DNA of 49,947 nucleotides, from NCBI GenBank assembly GCA_947452235.1, contig CANGBK010000005.1, positions 1 to 49,947 on the forward strand, read 5' to 3'. The notes beneath the pieces are model-generated. The model worked only from the letters and a program-made list of their open reading frames with translations. It searched no databases and was not told the DNA's origin. The DNA is from Micrococcales bacterium. Lineage in GTDB: Bacteria; Actinomycetota; Actinomycetes; Actinomycetales; Microbacteriaceae. Below are positions 9,732-18,792 of the stretch, in pieces; the first letter of the stretch is position 1, and the number at the start of each line of letters is the position of its first letter. The position numbers were made by a program, and so were the translations under genes.

Positions 9732-10367
9732 ATGAAGATAACTAAGTACACGCACGCCTGTTTAGTATTTGAAGAAGCAGGTAAGAAGCTGGTCTTGGAC
9801 CCCGGTGCCTATTCAGAGCCGATGGAAAACCTAACTGATGTGGTGGCAATAGTTATCACCCACGCTCATGATGACCACTGTTTTGAAGAACAAATCAACA
9901 GAATCCTTGAATTCAGTCCAGAAGCGATGATTTATGGACCACCTGAAGTTTGCAACAGACTTGAAGGATATAAGACAACTTCGATTTATCACGGTGATCA
10001 CTACACCACCGAACCCTTCACCATAGAGGTATTTGGTGACCTTCATGCGGAAATTCATCACAGCTATCCTCTGATCCAAAATAGAGGCGTCCTAATAAAT
10101 GACAAGCTGTATTACCCTGGAGATTCTTTCACGCAACCAGATAAAGAAGTTTTGATGCTTGCTGTTCCAACAAGTGCGCCTTGGCTAAAAATAGGTGAAG
10201 TAATGGATTTTGTTTCAGCTATAGATCACAAGCATTCAATGGCCACACACAATGCTTTGCTAAGTGATTTTGGTCATGCCCTAAATAACGGCAGAGTAAA
10301 AGCAATAACTGAATCTAAAGGTGGAACCTTCACCTATCTGCTACCAGGTGAAAGCATAGAGCTTTAG
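9732..10367 (+). CDS. MBL-fold metallo-hydrolase, UlaG-like
   Basis: 211 residues from the chosen ATG. The zinc-binding signature HAHDDH (H44, H46, D48, H49) of the metallo-beta-lactamase fold is present, followed later by YYPGDSF and by a conserved TH near the C-terminus (ATHNALLSD). The start MKITKYTHACLVF is typical of the L-ascorbate-6-phosphate lactonase-like group (beta-strand, then THAC). The substrate is unknown; no sugar-acid genes are nearby. It is divergent from copB and its stop overlaps the next convergent gene by 4 bases. A start 7 codons earlier is open but rejected because of the promoter position. Confidence 0.8.
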   Translation: MKITKYTHACLVFEEAGKKLVLDPGAYSEPMENLTDVVAIVITHAHDDHCFEEQINRILEFSPEAMIYGPPEVCNRLEGYKTTSIYHGDHYTTEPFTIEVFGDLHAEIHHSYPLIQNRGVLINDKLYYPGDSFTQPDKEVLMLAVPTSAPWLKIGEVMDFVSAIDHKHSMATHNALLSDFGHALNNGRVKAITESKGGTFTYLLPGESIEL

Positions 10368-10768
10368 TAAGTTTTACTAACCACTGATCTCATGATCTGC
10401 TGAACCAAATACAAGGGGAACAAAATAAATACTCTTGCGTCTTCAAAGGTCACGAATTCGTGCCGCCCAGAAGAGAAAAAGAATACAAGTTCTAGAACCA
10501 GCAACAAAGCAGCAAGTATGTTGGCTATCTGAATTGTCTTCCAAGCACGCTCAGATGTTTTTGGCTTACCCATTCTGTACATTGTTCTAAAAACTACGGC
10601 TACGTTATAGGAAACAATCATGGCCCAAACAGCGAACGTGTGTGTTGCATCTTGCTGAGCGCTAAAAAGTACTTGTGCGAAAGTAAAGATATACAGAACA
10701 CCGCTAACTGCACAAATAGAAGCAGCGATGTTTGCGTATGAGTTGAATTTATTGAACTTGGTTTCCAT
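10364..10768 (-). CDS. Four-helix membrane protein of unknown function
   Basis: 134 residues with about four hydrophobic segments (roughly 11-31, 44-62, 83-103 and 112-128) separated by short charged loops. I do not recognise the family. A good ribosome-binding site (AGGGGG, 5 bases before the ATG) supports translation. It follows the DUF1801 gene by about 20 bases on the same strand, so the two may be co-transcribed, and its stop overlaps the convergent metallo-hydrolase gene. Confidence 0.6.
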   Translation of the reverse strand: METKFNKFNSYANIAASICAVSGVLYIFTFAQVLFSAQQDATHTFAVWAMIVSYNVAVVFRTMYRMGKPKTSERAWKTIQIANILAALLLVLELVFFFSSGRHEFVTFEDARVFILFPLYLVQQIMRSVVSKTY

Positions 10769-10788
10769 AATTGCCCCCTAGGCCTTGG

Positions 10789-11160
10789 CTATTTACTATT
10801 GTGCATTATTTCTTGGGTTTTAGCTCTTATAAGTAACTTAAGTGTCTTATCTGTTACTTTCTCATTCCAACCAAATCTAATGGTTGATTTATCTAGCTCA
10901 CCTTGGGTTAGATCATCTTCGATTACCTTCCCTAAGCGGCCACTGAGCAGGTAGATGCTATAGAAATCCTTCCAACCCGCAAAAGCCAGGAAGTTCTTCC
11001 CCTTCACTCGAATTGTTGGCAGTTGGTAACTGATAATCAGTTCCTCTTCCGCTTTAGCAAGCTTGACCAGTCTGTCGCTAAGGTCTTTGAGCACTTTAGC
11101 CTGCGCAGGAGTTACTAAATCAAAGTATTTCTCTGCCTCGTGGCGTTCCAACTTGGTCAT
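10789..11160 (-). CDS. DUF1801 / YdhG-like domain protein
   Basis: 123 residues. The family pattern is clear in the middle: ISYQLPTIRVKGKNFLAFAG followed by WKDFYSIYLLSG, matching the DUF1801 (YdhG-like) core that folds like frataxin-type iron chaperones. The biochemical role of the family is not settled. The start lies about 17 bases below the tRNA-Gln terminator hairpin. A TTTAAT hexamer 6 bases before the ATG resembles the leaderless -10 boxes of this genome but lacks the conserved A. Confidence 0.7.
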   Translation of the reverse strand: MTKLERHEAEKYFDLVTPAQAKVLKDLSDRLVKLAKAEEELIISYQLPTIRVKGKNFLAFAGWKDFYSIYLLSGRLGKVIEDDLTQGELDKSTIRFGWNEKVTDKTLKLLIRAKTQEIMHNSK

Positions 11161-11176
11161 GTGCCTATTAAAGCAG

Positions 11177-11204
11177 AACAGTCAGATCAACTGATCTGAC
11201 TGTT
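11177..11204 (-). terminator. Hairpin terminator after tRNA-Gln
   Basis: A perfect 13-bp inverted repeat (AACAGTCAGATCA / TGATCTGACTGTT) separated by 2 bases, starting 5 bases after the 3' end of tRNA-Gln. On the minus strand it is followed by CTGCTTT, so the U-tract is weak. The symmetry means it could act in both directions. Confidence 0.55.
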
Positions 11205-11209
11205 TCTTG

Positions 11210-11281
11210 CTGGGATACCAGGACTCGAACCTAGAACAAATGAACCAGAATCACTCGTGTTGCCAATTACACCATATCCCA
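11210..11281 (-). tRNA. tRNA-Gln (anticodon CUG)
   Basis: On the minus strand: acceptor TGGGATA with TATCCCA, D arm GTGT...ACAC, anticodon stem AGTGA/TCATT around the loop TTCTGGT giving anticodon CUG, and T arm CTAGG-TTCGAGT-CCTGG. Discriminator G is at 11210, and CCA is not encoded. It lies directly downstream of gltX. In most actinobacteria this tRNA is charged by GltX with Glu and then amidated by GatCAB, which gives the linkage some sense. Confidence 0.93.
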
Positions 11282-11319
11282 ATGAGCCCTAAGGGCTCGA
11301 TTTACCATTCTACCCGTGA

Positions 11320-12834
11320 CTAAACTAACTGGGCAAACGCCTTCAAGCGCTTAATGGTCTCTTCCTTACCCAGAATCTCCATAGATTCAAACAAAGGCGG
11401 GCTAATTCTCTTCCCTGAAATACCAGTTCTAAGCGGTCCAAAGGCATTTCTAGGCTTCTGCCCCATCTCTTCGATTAGCTTCTGGTTTAGTGCAGCTTGG
11501 ATGTTTGAAGTTAGGAAGTCGACCTCAGAAATGCCTTCAAGCACATCAACAGCAGCTGAAGTAATCTCCGCGCTGTTCTCAGGCAATCCAGCTTTAGCAT
11601 CCTCTTCAACCACAATCTGATCTGCTGAAACAAACAGGAAGCTCAACATCGGAACTGCCTCAGAAAGAACCACGATTCTTTCTTGAATCAAAGGTGATGC
11701 CTGCTTCAAAATAGCAAGTTCTGTATCTGTTGGTTCTGAACCAATAACGCCAGCACTTTGCAGATAAGGAATAAGTCTTGAAGTGAAATCATCAAGGGTT
11801 AGCAATCGAAGATGGCTTGCATTAATTGCGTCAGCCTTCTTCTGATCAAAACGAGCCGGGTTCGGATTCACGTTAGCAACATCAAAAGCTGCAATCATTT
11901 CTTCAAGGCTGAAAACATCTCTATCGGCACTAATGCTCCAACCCAGTAGAGCTAGGTAGTTCAATAATCCTTCAGGTATGAAACCACGGTCTCTGTGGTG
12001 GAAAAGATTAGATTCAGGGTCGCGCTTAGAAAGTTTCTTATTACCTTCACCCATAACAAACGGTAAATGACCGAACTGTGGAATGAACTTTGTAATACCT
12101 GCTTCAAACATCGCGTTATAAAGTGCAATCTGACGCGGAGTTGAAGAAAGAAGATCTTCGCCCCTAAGCACATGGGTAATACCCATAAGTGCATCATCAA
12201 CCGGGTTCACTAGCGTGTATAGAGGCTGACCATTAGGTCTGACCACAACAAAGTCAGGGAAAGATCCAGCAGGGAAAGTAATCTCTCCTCTAACTAGGTC
12301 ATTAAAAGTAATGTCAACATCTGGAACACGAAGACGAAGTGCTGGTGTCCTGCCTTCTGCTTTATAAGCAGCCTTAGCCTCTTCAGATAGTTCTCGTTCA
12401 GAATTGTCATAACCTAACTGAACTGCACGACCATTGGCTTTGTTACGCTTATCAATCTCTTCACCGGTTAGGAAGCTTTCATAGATGTGACCCGAAGCTT
12501 TTAGCTTCTCAATAACATCAAGATAAATGTCTGTTCGTTCAGACTGACGGTAAGGCTCATTAGGTCCACCAACCCCAACACCTTCATCCCAATTCAAACC
12601 TAGCCAGCGAAGACCATCGAGAATCATCTCGAAAGATTCTTCAGAATCTCTTTCAGCATCAGTATCTTCAATGCGAAAAACAAAGGTTCCACCGGTGTGA
12701 CGAGCATAAGCCCAGTTAAACAAAGCAGTTCTAACTAGCCCTACGTGAGGTGTTCCTGTAGGAGAAGGACAGAATCTGACCTTGATGTCTTTACCAGAAG
12801 CAGTAGTGAAAGGTGCAGTAATTAGGTTTGTCAT
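11320..12834 (-). CDS. gltX: Glutamate--tRNA ligase
   Basis: A 504-residue class I aminoacyl-tRNA synthetase. The HIGH-type motif is HVGL (30-33) within [13 protein letters not shown], and the KMSKS-type motif is KLSKR (267-271). The Glu-binding Arg of FCPSPTG is present. Actinobacterial enzymes usually charge both tRNA-Glu and tRNA-Gln, and this window carries both a tRNA-Gln just downstream and a tRNA-Glu 4.7 kb away. It ends the leuB-ilvE-FAH-gltX run, starting 12 bases after the FAH stop. A short GAGCCCT-A-AGGGCTC hairpin (11284-11298) follows the stop. Confidence 0.95.
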   Translation of the reverse strand: MTNLITAPFTTASGKDIKVRFCPSPTGTPHVGLVRTALFNWAYARHTGGTFVFRIEDTDAERDSEESFEMILDGLRWLGLNWDEGVGVGGPNEPYRQSERTDIYLDVIEKLKASGHIYESFLTGEEIDKRNKANGRAVQLGYDNSERELSEEAKAAYKAEGRTPALRLRVPDVDITFNDLVRGEITFPAGSFPDFVVVRPNGQPLYTLVNPVDDALMGITHVLRGEDLLSSTPRQIALYNAMFEAGITKFIPQFGHLPFVMGEGNKKLSKRDPESNLFHHRDRGFIPEGLLNYLALLGWSISADRDVFSLEEMIAAFDVANVNPNPARFDQKKADAINASHLRLLTLDDFTSRLIPYLQSAGVIGSEPTDTELAILKQASPLIQERIVVLSEAVPMLSFLFVSADQIVVEEDAKAGLPENSAEITSAAVDVLEGISEVDFLTSNIQAALNQKLIEEMGQKPRNAFGPLRTGISGKRISPPLFESMEILGKEETIKRLKAFAQLV

Positions 12835-12846
12835 AACTAGTCAAGT

Positions 12847-13605
12847 CTAGGCGACAGGGTTCGTAAGAGTTCCTATACCTTCAATGCTTATTTCAACCCT
12901 TTGACCTGAAGTTATCGGACCAATACCTGCTGGGGTTCCTGTGAGGATGATGTCTCCTGGTAGTAGTGTCATGGCTTGTGAGACATGCTCGATGATTCTC
13001 GGGACCTTGTGAATCAAAAGGTCAATGGAAGCATGCTGCTTGACATCGCCATCAACTCTGGTTTCAAGGATCTGACCATCAAGATCAAACTCGGTTTCAA
13101 CCCAAGGTCCTAGTGGGCAGAAAGTGTCAAAGCCTTTGGCCCTGGTCCATTGACCATCTTTGTCTTGAATATCTCTTGCAGTGACATCATTGGCAATGGT
13201 GTATCCCCAGATGTAGTCGAGGGCATTCTCTGCCTTTACATCTTTAGCTATCTGACCCACAACAATCGCTAGTTCACCTTCGAAATCAACGCGTTCAGAA
13301 ATACTTGGTAAAACTATTGCTTCGTTAGGCCCAATAACTGAAGTTAGTGGCTTGAGGAAAATAAGTGGTTCCTTAGGTAATTCCCCACCCATTTCGGCAG
13401 CGTGATCTGCATAGTTCTTACCAATACAAACAACCTTGCTGGTTGGCAGGATTGGTGGAAGAAGTTGAACATCCTTTATGGGAAGTCTCTCACCTGAGGT
13501 TTCGTAACCCTGATAGATAGGGTGACCTCTAAAGACCACTAGCTCTGGGCCATCCACTAGACCCCAGGCAATTCGGTCGTTAGAAGAAAACTTAGCGATA
13601 CGCAT
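12847..13605 (-). CDS. Fumarylacetoacetate hydrolase family protein
   Basis: 252 residues, the single-domain FAH type. The metal-binding motif VDFEGELAIVVG supplies E109 and E111, the NDVTARD segment further on supplies the Asp, and CIGKNYADHAAEMG is the family's active-site lead-in. Members hydrolyse or decarboxylate 2-oxo acids such as acylpyruvates or oxaloacetate. The ATG overlaps the ilvE stop by one base, and gltX follows. The placement next to a transaminase that generates 2-oxo acids hints at clean-up of oxo-acid by-products, but that is only inference. Confidence 0.85.
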   Translation of the reverse strand: MRIAKFSSNDRIAWGLVDGPELVVFRGHPIYQGYETSGERLPIKDVQLLPPILPTSKVVCIGKNYADHAAEMGGELPKEPLIFLKPLTSVIGPNEAIVLPSISERVDFEGELAIVVGQIAKDVKAENALDYIWGYTIANDVTARDIQDKDGQWTRAKGFDTFCPLGPWVETEFDLDGQILETRVDGDVKQHASIDLLIHKVPRIIEHVSQAMTLLPGDIILTGTPAGIGPITSGQRVEISIEGIGTLTNPVA

Positions 13606-14693
13606 TAGCTAAGTTTCACTAACCAGTTGTGACGATCTGGAACACGACCATACTGAATTCCGGTTAGTTCTTCACGAATGCTAAGGGTTAGTTCGCCTGG
13701 TTCAGCATTATCTGGGCCAATAACTTCTAGCTTGCTCTTTAGCTGACCGATAGGTGTGATTGCAGCTGCAGTTCCACAGGCAAAGATTTCTGTAATCTCA
13801 CCAGAGTTATATGCATCTCTGATTTCATCAAGTGTCACAGCACGTTCTTCAATAGTGATGTTTCGATCTTTTAGTAACTGGATGATGGAATCTCTAGTAA
13901 TACCGTGCAGGATGGTTCCATCCAAAGAAGGGGTAACAACGTGACCGTCTTTGTAAACAAAGAACACGTTCATACCACCGAGCTCTTCGATGTATGTGTG
14001 TGATTCAGCATCTAGGAATAGAACCTGTGAACAACCATTCTCATAACCTTCGCCCTGAGCTAGCAAGCTTGCCGCATAGTTACCACCGGTTTTAGCTTCA
14101 CCGGTTCCATAGCGACCAGCACGTGCTGAATCCAAAGCGATCCAGATGTTTACCGGCTTAATCCCGTTAGCAAAGTATGCACCGACTGGACTTGCAATAA
14201 CTCGGTATTCAGCTCTTTGAGCTGCTCTAACCCCTAGGAAAGCTTCAGCCGCGATTTCAAAAGGTCTGATGTATAGGGTCTTTTCGTTTACTGGTTCTGG
14301 AACCCAAGCACCATCAATTTGGATAAGTGCCCTAAGGCTTTCCACAAAGAGCTCTGCAGGTAATTCAGGTAAGGCCATGCGGTGAGCTGATTTTTGTAAT
14401 CTAGCCGCGTTGGCGTGCGGTCTAAAGGTGTGAATAGATCCATCTTCGTGACGATATGCCTTGATGCCTTCAAAGATTTCTTGACCATAGTGCAACACAG
14501 CGCTCGCAGGATCCATAAGCATTGGACCATATGGCTCAACTCTGGCATTATGCCAACCATCTTCTTTAGTCCACTCGATAATCACCTGGTGGTCAGTGAA
14601 GTTCACACCAAAGGCAGGAGCTTTCAGAATCTCTTCACGCTTTTCATCAGAAACAGGATTGTCTGACTTGATTACTTTGAATTCTTGTGACAT
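13605..14693 (-). CDS. ilvE: Branched-chain amino acid aminotransferase
   Basis: A 362-residue fold-type IV PLP aminotransferase. The Schiff-base lysine is K201 in GEAKTGGNYAASLLAQ, and LHYGQEIFEGIKAYR (about 67-81) is the family signature near the N-terminus. It performs the last step of Leu, Ile and Val synthesis with glutamate as donor. It follows leuB by 10 bases with a purine-rich ribosome-binding site (GAAGAAGAG) directly before the ATG, and overlaps the FAH gene by one base. Length is normal for the actinobacterial type. Confidence 0.94.
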   Translation of the reverse strand: MSQEFKVIKSDNPVSDEKREEILKAPAFGVNFTDHQVIIEWTKEDGWHNARVEPYGPMLMDPASAVLHYGQEIFEGIKAYRHEDGSIHTFRPHANAARLQKSAHRMALPELPAELFVESLRALIQIDGAWVPEPVNEKTLYIRPFEIAAEAFLGVRAAQRAEYRVIASPVGAYFANGIKPVNIWIALDSARAGRYGTGEAKTGGNYAASLLAQGEGYENGCSQVLFLDAESHTYIEELGGMNVFFVYKDGHVVTPSLDGTILHGITRDSIIQLLKDRNITIEERAVTLDEIRDAYNSGEITEIFACGTAAAITPIGQLKSKLEVIGPDNAEPGELTLSIREELTGIQYGRVPDRHNWLVKLS

Positions 14694-14703
14694 CTCTTCT
14701 TCT

Positions 14704-15741
14704 CTACAGTTGTTGGAAAATGCTCTGAGCTATCTCAGTTGTGGTTCGCTTAGTTTCTCCCCTGGAAGCCAAATCGTTTGCAACCGCTCTTTCAATACGG
14801 GCTGCGGCAACAGGATTACCTAGGTGATCTAAAAGCATTGCTGCTGAAAGAATTGCTGCGGTTGGATCGGCAATACCTTTACCTGCAATGTCCGGTGCAG
14901 ATCCGTGAACTGGTTCAAACATTGAAGGGAATGCGCCAGTTGGGTTGATGTTTCCCGAGGCAGCAAGCCCGATACCGCCACCGATGGCGGCAGCTAAATC
15001 GGTCAAGATGTCACCAAAAAGGTTGTCTGTAACAATAACGTCAAATCTCTGAGGGTCAGTAACCATATAAATAGTCGCAGCATCAACGTGCTGATAATCC
15101 ACGGTGACTGTGGGGAATTCTTTAGAAACTTCGTCAACGGTTCGCTGCCACAACCAGCCAGCAGAGACCAGCACGTTGTGCTTATGAACCAAAGTCACTT
15201 TCTTACGTTCTCGATTGGCTGCAAGTTCAAAGGCGTAGCGAACAGCTCTTTCAACGCCGAACTTCGTGTTCACTGAGGTCTCGTTGGCAATTTCGTTTTC
15301 AGTTCCAACTCGGATTGCGCCACCGTTACCAACGTAAGCACCTTCGGTTCCTTCACGAACAACAACGAAATCGATTTCGCCAGGTTCAGCCAATGGTGAT
15401 TGAACACCTGGGTATAGCTTGGTTGGACGCAGGTTGATGTAGTGATCGAAACTGAATCTGAGCTTGAGAAGTAATCCACGCTCTAAGACACCACTAGGAA
15501 CTTTAGGGTCACCAATAGCTCCAAGCAGAATTGCATCGTGGGTTGCAAGTGATGCTAAATCTTCATCAGTTAGTGTTTCGCCTTTAGCCAGGTATCTTCT
15601 AGCACCAAGGTCATATTCGGTGGTTACAAACTCAACGCCAGAACCACGAGTAGCTAACTGCATCGCCTCTAAAGCAAGCGCAGTAACTTCAGGACCAATA
15701 CCGTCCCCACCGATGACACCAAGATTGATTTGCTTAGACAC
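14704..15741 (-). CDS. leuB: 3-isopropylmalate dehydrogenase
   Basis: 345 residues. NAD-dependent oxidative decarboxylation of 3-isopropylmalate in leucine synthesis. The nucleotide-site segments (GGDGIGPEV at the start, [15 protein letters not shown] near the C-terminus) and the substrate arginines in ERGLLLKLR (about 87-95) are present, as is [15 protein letters not shown] with its metal-binding aspartates. The start is GTG with AAGG 6 bases upstream. It is separated from the other leu genes of the window (leuCD, 10 kb away) and sits with ilvE; leuA is not seen. Confidence 0.94.
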   Translation of the reverse strand: MSKQINLGVIGGDGIGPEVTALALEAMQLATRGSGVEFVTTEYDLGARRYLAKGETLTDEDLASLATHDAILLGAIGDPKVPSGVLERGLLLKLRFSFDHYINLRPTKLYPGVQSPLAEPGEIDFVVVREGTEGAYVGNGGAIRVGTENEIANETSVNTKFGVERAVRYAFELAANRERKKVTLVHKHNVLVSAGWLWQRTVDEVSKEFPTVTVDYQHVDAATIYMVTDPQRFDVIVTDNLFGDILTDLAAAIGGGIGLAASGNINPTGAFPSMFEPVHGSAPDIAGKGIADPTAAILSAAMLLDHLGNPVAAARIERAVANDLASRGETKRTTTEIAQSIFQQL

Positions 15742-15763
15742 TAGAAACCTTCAGACTCTTTTA

Positions 15764-16375
15764 TTACAACTTTACTTGAGCCAACAAAACTAACGTGACA
15801 GAAGGCTTTAGCCCTTCCCTAGTCTGAATCTGCCCATCCCGGTTTTCAAGGACCTTAATCTCAAGATTGCTGCCTAAAAGAGCTTCAGTAATGGTTGACA
15901 CATCGGGTAAAACCTCTGGGTCTCTCGGCCCCCCGAAGCCACCGGTTAGGTTATCCCTTGAATGCCAAACACCGAAGAGGTGACCACCTGGCTTGATGTT
16001 TGAAGCAAGACGAATAATTGCTTGTTTGAGATCCTTTTGGTTTATTTGCAAATAGGCAATAACACCAAGGTCTACTGGGCTAACTTTAGGGACAAAATCT
16101 AGCGCTGAAGCACAGCTGAAAGAACATTTCTCTTGAACGTTCTCTTCTTTTGCAAACTGCATGTATTTATCTAGAGCGACCTGTGAGAAATCTATGTTCT
16201 CAACTTGCCAACCTCGTTTAGCAAGGTAAACAGAGTTTCGACCTTCGCCACCGGCTAGATCAATGGCAGTTATTCCATGAAGAGTCGAACAGAATTCAAC
16301 GACGAATCTGTTCTCTAGTTTTGTGTAAACAAACTCCTCGGTTGAATACTTTTCGTCCCAATAACCTGAATCCAC
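15764..16375 (-). CDS. Class I SAM-dependent methyltransferase
   Basis: 203 residues. Motif I is AIDLAGGEGRNSVYLAKRGW (37-56) with D39 and the Gly-rich loop, and VENIDFSQVALDKY follows as motif II. The N-terminal YWDEKYSTEEFVYT pattern resembles TehB-like and UbiE-related small methyltransferases that act on small thiols or metalloids. The substrate is unknown. The GTG start overlaps the lipoprotein stop (TAGTG), so the two are translationally linked, and leuB follows 22 bases later. The sulfur flavour of the upstream rhodanese gives a weak hint of a sulfur or metalloid substrate. Confidence 0.75.
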   Translation of the reverse strand: MDSGYWDEKYSTEEFVYTKLENRFVVEFCSTLHGITAIDLAGGEGRNSVYLAKRGWQVENIDFSQVALDKYMQFAKEENVQEKCSFSCASALDFVPKVSPVDLGVIAYLQINQKDLKQAIIRLASNIKPGGHLFGVWHSRDNLTGGFGGPRDPEVLPDVSTITEALLGSNLEIKVLENRDGQIQTREGLKPSVTLVLLAQVKL

Positions 16376-16752
16376 TATTTGGTAACACCAAGCGGCAGCA
16401 CGTTTTGCGCATCAGAAAAATTACCCAAATTCGTCACCTGATTTATTCCCAGGCTCACCATATCTGCCTTAGCATTCCCTGCTTCATCCGCTGTTTCACC
16501 GTAAACGTAGTAAACACCATTGTGAGCCAAGCTACTTGCGTAGGCAAGATATGAACCAGCTGCGTAAGAGATGTTGATAGCGCCAACAATGTGACTCTTA
16601 GCGAACTCTTCTGGAGTTCGGGTATCTATGATCGCTGAAACGTTAGAGACATCTAACTTAGCCGGAGCACAGGAACTTAGTGTTGCCACCAGAAGCATGC
16701 TCAAGACAATAGCTAGAGATAAACGGGTCTTAGGTTTGTTGATGGTTTCCAT
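16375..16752 (-). CDS. Rhodanese-like lipoprotein lacking the catalytic cysteine
   Basis: 125 residues. The N-terminus is a lipoprotein signal: a basic start, a hydrophobic run, then the lipobox LSSC with C28 as the lipid-modified residue. The rest (about 36-125) is a rhodanese fold, seen from AIIDTRTPEEFAKSHIVGAINI. Where active rhodaneses have the CxSGxR loop, this one reads YVYGETADEAG, with no cysteine, so sulfur transfer by the usual mechanism is not possible. It is divergent, over 36 bases, from an intact cytoplasmic rhodanese. It heads a minus-strand run with the methyltransferase, leuB and ilvE. A binding or scaffolding role at the cell surface is possible but unproven. Confidence 0.72.
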   Translation of the reverse strand: METINKPKTRLSLAIVLSMLLVATLSSCAPAKLDVSNVSAIIDTRTPEEFAKSHIVGAINISYAAGSYLAYASSLAHNGVYYVYGETADEAGNAKADMVSLGINQVTNLGNFSDAQNVLPLGVTK

Positions 16753-16759
16753 ACCCCTA

Positions 16760-16765
16760 AGAATA
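16760..16765 (-). promoter_or_regulatory. -10 box TATTCT of leaderless lipoprotein gene
   Basis: On the minus strand TATTCT is followed by 7 bases and the ATG at 16752. It is divergent from the rhodanese promoter; the two -10 boxes are only 11 bases apart, so the two promoters overlap. Confidence 0.55.
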
Positions 16766-16776
16766 ACCTAAGAGCT

Positions 16777-16782
16777 TAAACT
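16777..16782 (+). promoter_or_regulatory. -10 box TAAACT of leaderless rhodanese gene
   Basis: TAAACT lies 6 bases before the ATG at 16789, with no ribosome-binding site between. It is paired with the divergent lipoprotein promoter in a 36-base intergenic region. Confidence 0.6.
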
Positions 16783-16788
16783 AGAGCC

Positions 16789-17106
16789 ATGGCTATTGAA
16801 GTGACCCTAAATGAACTTGCTACCGCTATTGAGCACAATGGCTTTGTCCTTGATGTTAGAGAGGACTTTGAGTGGGAGGAAGGTCACGTTCCTAATGCCC
16901 ACCACATTCCTATGAATGAGGTTGCCAACCAGCTAGACAAGCTTGATGACGGTGCACGAATTTTTGTGATTTGCAAATCAGGGAGAAGGTCTTTGACTGT
17001 AGCGAACTTCCTAGAATCCCAAGGCTACGACGTTGTTTCTGTAGCCGGAGGAACGGAAGGCTGGGTTGAATCTGGCCGAGAGCTCTCTTTCGAGGAAAGC
17101 CTCTAA
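16789..17106 (+). CDS. Rhodanese-like sulfurtransferase
   Basis: A 105-residue single-domain rhodanese. The active-site loop ICKSGRRS places the persulfide-forming cysteine at C62 with arginine neighbours, and LDVREDFEWEEGHVPNAHHI is the conserved N-terminal half. It probably moves sulfane sulfur or reduces thiosulfate or cyanide in the cytoplasm; there is no signal peptide. It converges on serA with a 3-base gap and has a leaderless-type promoter. Confidence 0.85.
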   Translation: MAIEVTLNELATAIEHNGFVLDVREDFEWEEGHVPNAHHIPMNEVANQLDKLDDGARIFVICKSGRRSLTVANFLESQGYDVVSVAGGTEGWVESGRELSFEESL

Positions 17107-17109
17107 AAC

Positions 17110-18702
17110 CTACTCAAGTCTTAGATCAATTGCCTTTAGGACATCAGCATCGATAGCAATACGAACTTCTTCAAGCACCTCTGCTGCAACAGGTGAATCA
17201 ACAGTGATCACCGACAGGGCTTTACCGCCTTTCGAGTTTCTAGCAATCTGCATAGCCGCAATGTTGATGTTGTTCTCTGCAAATGCTTTACCGTAAACCG
17301 CAACGATACCTGGGCGGTCTGCATAAACCATCATCACTAAATGTTCAGCCATAGCTAACTCAACGTCATAGCCGTTGATGTTTACAATCTTTTGGTGAAG
17401 TTTAGGCCCAATAACGGTGCCAGAAACAGATGCCGTTGAACCATCAGCCATAGTTGCTTTGATTGAGGTTACATTTCTGTATTCTTCACTGTTTGAACTA
17501 ACCGAGAGGTTGACCTCAACTCCCCTAGCCTCAGCCATCAAAGGTGCATTCACATAAGAAACCTGTTCAGTAACAGCATTCTGGTAGAAACCTTTTAGAC
17601 CAGCAAGTTTTAGAACAGAAACATCATGAACTGCGATCTCTCCGCGAACCTCAACATCGATAGCCTTCACATTGCCGCCAGAAATTCCAAAGAGTAACTG
17701 CCCCATGTTTTCCATAAGAGCAATGCCAGGCTTCACAGATGAATCAATCACACCGCCGGCAACGTTAACCGCATCAGGAACAAGATCTCCAGCTAGGGCT
17801 AGCCTCACACTCTTAGCAACAGCAATACCTGCTTTTTCTTGAGCTTCATCAGTTGAAGCACCAAGGTGAGGAGTGACAACGATGTTCTCTAATTCAAGCA
17901 GCGGTGAACCTGTTGGTGGTTCGTTCACAAACACATCAAGACCTGCACCAGCAATACGCTTAGTCTTCAAAGCTTCATAGAGTGCTGCTTCATCAATGAT
18001 TCCTCCACGAGAAGCATTAACAATGCGCAAAGACTCTTTAGCAATAGCAAACTGTGCTGTTGAAATCATTCCTGTTGTTTCAGGCGTCTTAGGAATGTGA
18101 ATAGTGATGAAATCAGATCTTTTCATGAGATCCTCTAGTGAAACAAGTTCAACACCAATCTGTTCTGCACGAACAGGGGTTACATATGGGTCATAACCAA
18201 TAAGGGTTGCACCAAAACCTTTAAGTCTTTCTGCGACAAGAGTTCCAATACGACCCAGACCAACAATGCCAATGGTCTTCTCATAAAGTTCAACACCGGT
18301 GAACTTTGATCTTTGCCACTTGCCAGCTTTTAGTGAAGCATTTGCATCAGGAATGTAACGTGCTAGAGAGAAAATGTGACCGATAGCAAGTTCTGCTGCT
18401 GAAATCACGTTAGAGGTTGGAGCATTAACCACCATCACACCAGCATTGGTTGCTGCTTTGATGTCTACATTGTCTAAACCAACACCTGCACGAGCAATAA
18501 CTTTCAAATTAGGTGCTGAAGCAATAGCTTCCGCGTCAACCTGAGTTGCAGATCTAACCAGAATTGCATTAGCGCTCTGCAGAGCTGCTAAAAGAGCAGG
18601 ACGGTCAGTGCCATCAACGTTACGAACCTCAAAGTCAGGTCCTAGGGCTTCCACGGTTGCAGGTGAAAGTTCTTCAGCGATAAGAACAATAGGTTTAGCC
18701 AA
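17110..18702 (-). CDS. serA: D-3-phosphoglycerate dehydrogenase (long form with ACT domain)
   Basis: 530 residues, the long type found in actinobacteria, with an intervening domain (about 320-450) before a C-terminal ACT domain (about 455-530) that senses serine. It catalyses the first step of serine synthesis. The NAD site [17 protein letters not shown] (about 149-165) and the catalytic His region [18 protein letters not shown] are present. The start is TTG with GAGGA 7 bases upstream. It has its own promoter and converges on the rhodanese gene. Confidence 0.94.
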   Translation of the reverse strand: MAKPIVLIAEELSPATVEALGPDFEVRNVDGTDRPALLAALQSANAILVRSATQVDAEAIASAPNLKVIARAGVGLDNVDIKAATNAGVMVVNAPTSNVISAAELAIGHIFSLARYIPDANASLKAGKWQRSKFTGVELYEKTIGIVGLGRIGTLVAERLKGFGATLIGYDPYVTPVRAEQIGVELVSLEDLMKRSDFITIHIPKTPETTGMISTAQFAIAKESLRIVNASRGGIIDEAALYEALKTKRIAGAGLDVFVNEPPTGSPLLELENIVVTPHLGASTDEAQEKAGIAVAKSVRLALAGDLVPDAVNVAGGVIDSSVKPGIALMENMGQLLFGISGGNVKAIDVEVRGEIAVHDVSVLKLAGLKGFYQNAVTEQVSYVNAPLMAEARGVEVNLSVSSNSEEYRNVTSIKATMADGSTASVSGTVIGPKLHQKIVNINGYDVELAMAEHLVMMVYADRPGIVAVYGKAFAENNINIAAMQIARNSKGGKALSVITVDSPVAAEVLEEVRIAIDADVLKAIDLRLE

Positions 18703-18715
18703 GGTTTAGTCCTCG

Positions 18716-18743
18716 AAAATAGTGGGTGATTTTTAGGCTGCAA
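18716..18743 (-). promoter_or_regulatory. Putative sigma-A-type promoter of serA
   Basis: On the minus strand TTGCAG (-35) and TATTTT (-10) are separated by 16 bases, and the serA TTG start follows the -10 by 13 bases with GAGGA between. The match is partial but the spacing is good. Confidence 0.4.
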
Positions 18744-18780
18744 CAGCGAAGCGTAAGACCATCCTACCCAAAGCCTGACC

Positions 18781-18786
18781 TAGTCT
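18781..18786 (+). promoter_or_regulatory. -10 box TAGTCT of leaderless reductase gene
   Basis: TAGTCT is followed by 6 bases and the GTG at 18793. There is no ribosome-binding site in the gap. Confidence 0.55.
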
Positions 18787-18792
18787 TGATGT

